NCBI GenBank assembly: GCA_030123545.1 | Contig: CP126124.1 | Span: 1,178,001 to 1,242,000 of the forward strand | Length of the DNA stretch: 64,000 bases | DNA from: Burkholderiaceae bacterium | Lineage (GTDB): Bacteria > Pseudomonadota > Gammaproteobacteria > Burkholderiales > Burkholderiaceae_C | Direction of reading: 5' to 3' | Shown: in pieces, positions 61,922-64,000 of the stretch | How positions within the stretch are numbered: the stretch's first letter is position 1 | How the letters are laid out: the number at the start of each line of letters is the position of its first letter | Notes under the pieces: generated by a model | What the model saw: only the letters and a program-made list of their open reading frames with translations | What the model was told of the DNA's origin: nothing | Databases searched by the model: none | Translations under genes and position numbers: made by a program

Positions 61922-62794
61922 TCACACCCTCACCTGAACCGTCTTGCCGAAGATGCCGGCGGGCCGCAAGACCAGCATGGCGATGATCAGCAACATGATG
62001 CAGGTCAGCTTCAGGTCGTTGCCGACCACATAGGCGCCCAGCAGGTTCTCCAGCACCCCGATGGCGAAGCCCCCGGCCACGGCACCCACGGGGCTGGCAA
62101 TGCCGCCCAGCAGCGCGCCCGCCAGTGCATAGATCAGCGGCCCCATCATCATCGACGGCTCCAGGAACACGATGGGCGCGGCCATCAGCCCTGCCACGGC
62201 ACCGGCCACCGCCGCAAGGCCCCAGCCCACGGCCAGCACCTTGTTGGTGCTGATGCCCACCAGCTCTGCCGACGGCGCGTTCACCGCCACCGCGCGCATC
62301 GCCAGGCCGAAGCGGGTGAAGCGGAAGAACACGAACACCGCCGCCAGCTCGGCAAGGGTGACGAGCAGAACGCCGACCTCATGGGCCGAGAGAAAGGGCT
62401 CGGCACGGCGGAGAACACCACCGAACGGCGTGGCGAACTCCTGCATCTCATGTCCGAACAGCCAGCCGACCAGGCTGTTGAGGATGATGAGCAGCGCGAT
62501 GCTGGCCGCCACGACCGAGAGCACCGGCTTGTGCCGCAGGGGCTGGAAGATGACCCGCTCCAGCGCCAGCCCGAGCAGGAACGCACCCACGACCACGACG
62601 GCGAAGGCTACCCACCACGACGCGCCAGCCTGAACCAGCGCCCAGCTCATGTAGGTGGAAAACATCGCCAGTTCGCCCTGCGCGAAATTGACGGACGAAG
62701 TGCAGCGGTAGATGAGCACGAGCGCGATGGCCAAGCTGGCATAGATGCCGCCCGCCGCCAGGCCCGAAGCTATCTGGTGAAGAAATGCTTGCAT
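61922..62794 (-). CDS. livH: Branched-chain amino-acid-type ABC permease LivH
   Basis: The 290-residue permease shows the LivH signature GLAAGGIYASLAIALVLIY and VNFAQGELAMFSTYM near the N-terminus, about eight helices, and the loop RFTRFGLAMRAVAVNAPSAELVGI. It lies 17 bases after livF and overlaps livM. Confidence 0.9.
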   Translation of the reverse strand: MQAFLHQIASGLAAGGIYASLAIALVLIYRCTSSVNFAQGELAMFSTYMSWALVQAGASWWVAFAVVVVGAFLLGLALERVIFQPLRHKPVLSVVAASIALLIILNSLVGWLFGHEMQEFATPFGGVLRRAEPFLSAHEVGVLLVTLAELAAVFVFFRFTRFGLAMRAVAVNAPSAELVGISTNKVLAVGWGLAAVAGAVAGLMAAPIVFLEPSMMMGPLIYALAGALLGGIASPVGAVAGGFAIGVLENLLGAYVVGNDLKLTCIMLLIIAMLVLRPAGIFGKTVQVRV

Positions 62795-62811
62795 GGTGAA
62801 CCTTTGTTTGT

Positions 62812-63528
62812 TCAGTGGCCGAGGTAGCTGCGGCGCACGGCGTCGTCTTCGCGCAGCTCGGCAGCGGTGCCCTGGGCGGTGATGCGTCCGCTTTCGAGCA
62901 CATAGGCCCGGTTGACCAGGTTCAGCGCAACCTGGGCGTTCTGCTCCACGATGAGGGCCGTGAGGTGCTCGGTTTCGCGCAACTGGTGCAGGAGTTCGTA
63001 GATCTCCTGCGTCACGCGCGGCGCGATGCCGAACGAGGGCTCGTCCAGCAGCAGCATCTTGGGGCGCATCATCAGCGCGCGGGCGATGGCCAGCATCTGC
63101 TGCTCGCCGCCGCTGAGCGTGCCCGCCGCCTGCTTCGCGCGGCTGGACAGCTTGGGGAACAGCGTCTGCATGCGGGCGATGTCCTGCTCGATGCCGTCCT
63201 TGTCGCGGCGGTGGATGGCGCCCACGCGCAGGTTCTCCAGCACCGTCAGGTCGCCGAAGGTGCCGCGCCCCTCGGGCACGTGGGCGATGCCCAGCGAGGC
63301 GATGGCGGGCGCGGCCATGTCGATGATGTCCTGGCCCTCGAAGCGCAGCGTGCCCGTGGCCGTCACCTGCTGGTGGCTGATGGCGCGCAGGATGGAGGTC
63401 TTGCCCGCGCCGTTGGCGCCGAGCAGCGCCACCATTTCGCCCGCCTGAACGTGCAGGTCGATGCCATGCACCACCGCCGTGCGGCCATAGGCCACCGCGA
63501 GGTTGCGGATTTCAAGCCGTTGGGTCAC
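62812..63528 (-). CDS. livF: ABC transporter ATPase LivF
   Basis: The 238-residue ATPase has Walker A GANGAGKTS, the Q-loop, signature LSGGEQQMLAIARAL, Walker B MLLLDEPSFG and the switch His replaced region IVEQNAQ, typical of LivF. The start ATG at 63528 overlaps the livG stop (ATGA). Confidence 0.92.
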   Translation of the reverse strand: MTQRLEIRNLAVAYGRTAVVHGIDLHVQAGEMVALLGANGAGKTSILRAISHQQVTATGTLRFEGQDIIDMAAPAIASLGIAHVPEGRGTFGDLTVLENLRVGAIHRRDKDGIEQDIARMQTLFPKLSSRAKQAAGTLSGGEQQMLAIARALMMRPKMLLLDEPSFGIAPRVTQEIYELLHQLRETEHLTALIVEQNAQVALNLVNRAYVLESGRITAQGTAAELREDDAVRRSYLGH

Positions 63529-64000
63529 AGCACACCTCCCAGATAGGCATCGAGCACGGCGTCGTTGTTGGCCACTTCCTCGGGCGAGCCCTGGGCGAGC
63601 TTGCGGCCAAAGCTCAGCACCGCGAGGTCGGAGCAGGTCTTCATCACGAAGCGCATGTTGTGTTCCACGACCACCATGCTCAACTTCAACTCTTCATGCA
63701 GGCGCAGCAGCACCTCGCGCAGTTCATCGACCTCGCCAGCGGTGAGGCCAGCGGCAGGTTCGTCGAGCAGCAGCAGCTTGGGCTGCGTCACCAGCGCCCG
63801 CGCGATTTCCACGCGGTGCTGGATGCCCACTGGCAGTTCCGCCACGCCCCGGTCCGCATACGCAGACAGCCGCAGCGTGGCCAGGGCCGCGTCGGCCGAG
63901 TGTGCGATTTCTTCCTCGGCGGCACGGACGGCGCGCGAGCGCAGCGCGGCACCCAGCATCGACACCGGCAGCCGCGCGTGCGCGCCCACCATCACGTTCT
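63525..64000 (-). CDS. livG: ABC transporter ATPase LivG, N-terminus outside window
   Basis: The C-terminal 158 residues are present: ENVMVGAH-like VMVGAHARL, a signature variant LPVGIQHRVEIARAL, Walker B LLLLDEPAAGL, VVVEHNMRFVM and FGRKLAQGSPEEV. The signature LPVGIQ is less usual than LPYGQQ but known. The gene continues past position 64000; the ATG at 63995 is internal. Confidence 0.88.
   Translation of the reverse strand, partial: NVMVGAHARLPVSMLGAALRSRAVRAAEEEIAHSADAALATLRLSAYADRGVAELPVGIQHRVEIARALVTQPKLLLLDEPAAGLTAGEVDELREVLLRLHEELKLSMVVVEHNMRFVMKTCSDLAVLSFGRKLAQGSPEEVANNDAVLDAYLGGVL

Noticed and set aside
1..64000. tRNA or rRNA genes, in particular as ICE attachment site
   Set aside because: I saw no cloverleaf-like or rRNA sequence; the element abuts mutS and not a tRNA gene.

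Overview
The window reads as a GC-rich betaproteobacterial chromosome, most likely Burkholderiales and close to Comamonadaceae. The reasons are the gene families (class I gshA, a phasin, two acyl-CoA carboxylase subunits with acyl-CoA dehydrogenases, a Tn4371-type integrative element) and small AT-rich repeats of the GCTATYA type scattered in and between genes. This placement is an inference from gene content; no rRNA or tRNA gene was seen.

Layout. 1-15.4 kb is ordinary chromosome: a Nudix hydrolase, gshA, a molybdopterin oxidoreductase, a heme-binding beta-barrel protein, a phasin, a succinylglutamate desuccinylase-like peptidase, a TrxC-type thioredoxin, a GH12-like lipoprotein, glnS with an unusual internal insertion, and a LytS/LytTR two-component operon. 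15.4-22.3 kb holds a methyltransferase and a five-gene operon of mostly unrecognised proteins (a 768-residue cysteine-rich protein, a DUF1360 membrane protein, two small proteins and a Ser/His-rich coiled-coil protein). This operon is my best candidate for an undescribed system. 22.6-33.4 kb is an acyl-CoA catabolic cluster: TetR regulator, SDR, carboxylase beta, acyl-CoA dehydrogenase, biotin carboxylase alpha, second acyl-CoA dehydrogenase, then a DUF6544 gene and an acyl-CoA ligase. It resembles Atu/Liu pathways but has no hydratase or lyase here. A TPP-dependent enzyme follows on the opposite strand.

35-40.2 kb is a decayed accessory island. It has a NERD-domain gene split by a complete IS1380-family element with a CTAA target duplication, a YjjJ/HipA-type kinase gene with a palindrome in its promoter region, and two remnants of MmeI-like DNA methyltransferase genes sharing a 35-bp direct repeat that brackets the island. 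mutS follows.

From 42.88 kb onward is an integrative and conjugative element of the Tn4371 type, abutting the 5' end of mutS. It carries integrase, HTH regulator, excisionase, DUF2958 (twice), DUF932, ParB, DUF736, DUF2285, RepA with three 17-bp iterons, ParA, a ribbon-helix-helix-like protein, DUF2840, a TraF-like S26 peptidase and a DUF3363 relaxase. Its intergenic regions contain two families of hairpin-bearing repeats. The mating-pair genes are not in the window. After the relaxase comes a branched-chain amino-acid-type ABC transporter operon (livG partial, livF, livH, livM) ending in a truncated thiolase gene, which is either cargo or flanking chromosome.

The element's integrase stop codon overlaps the only upstream start codons available to mutS, so mismatch repair may depend on integrase-operon expression while the element is integrated.
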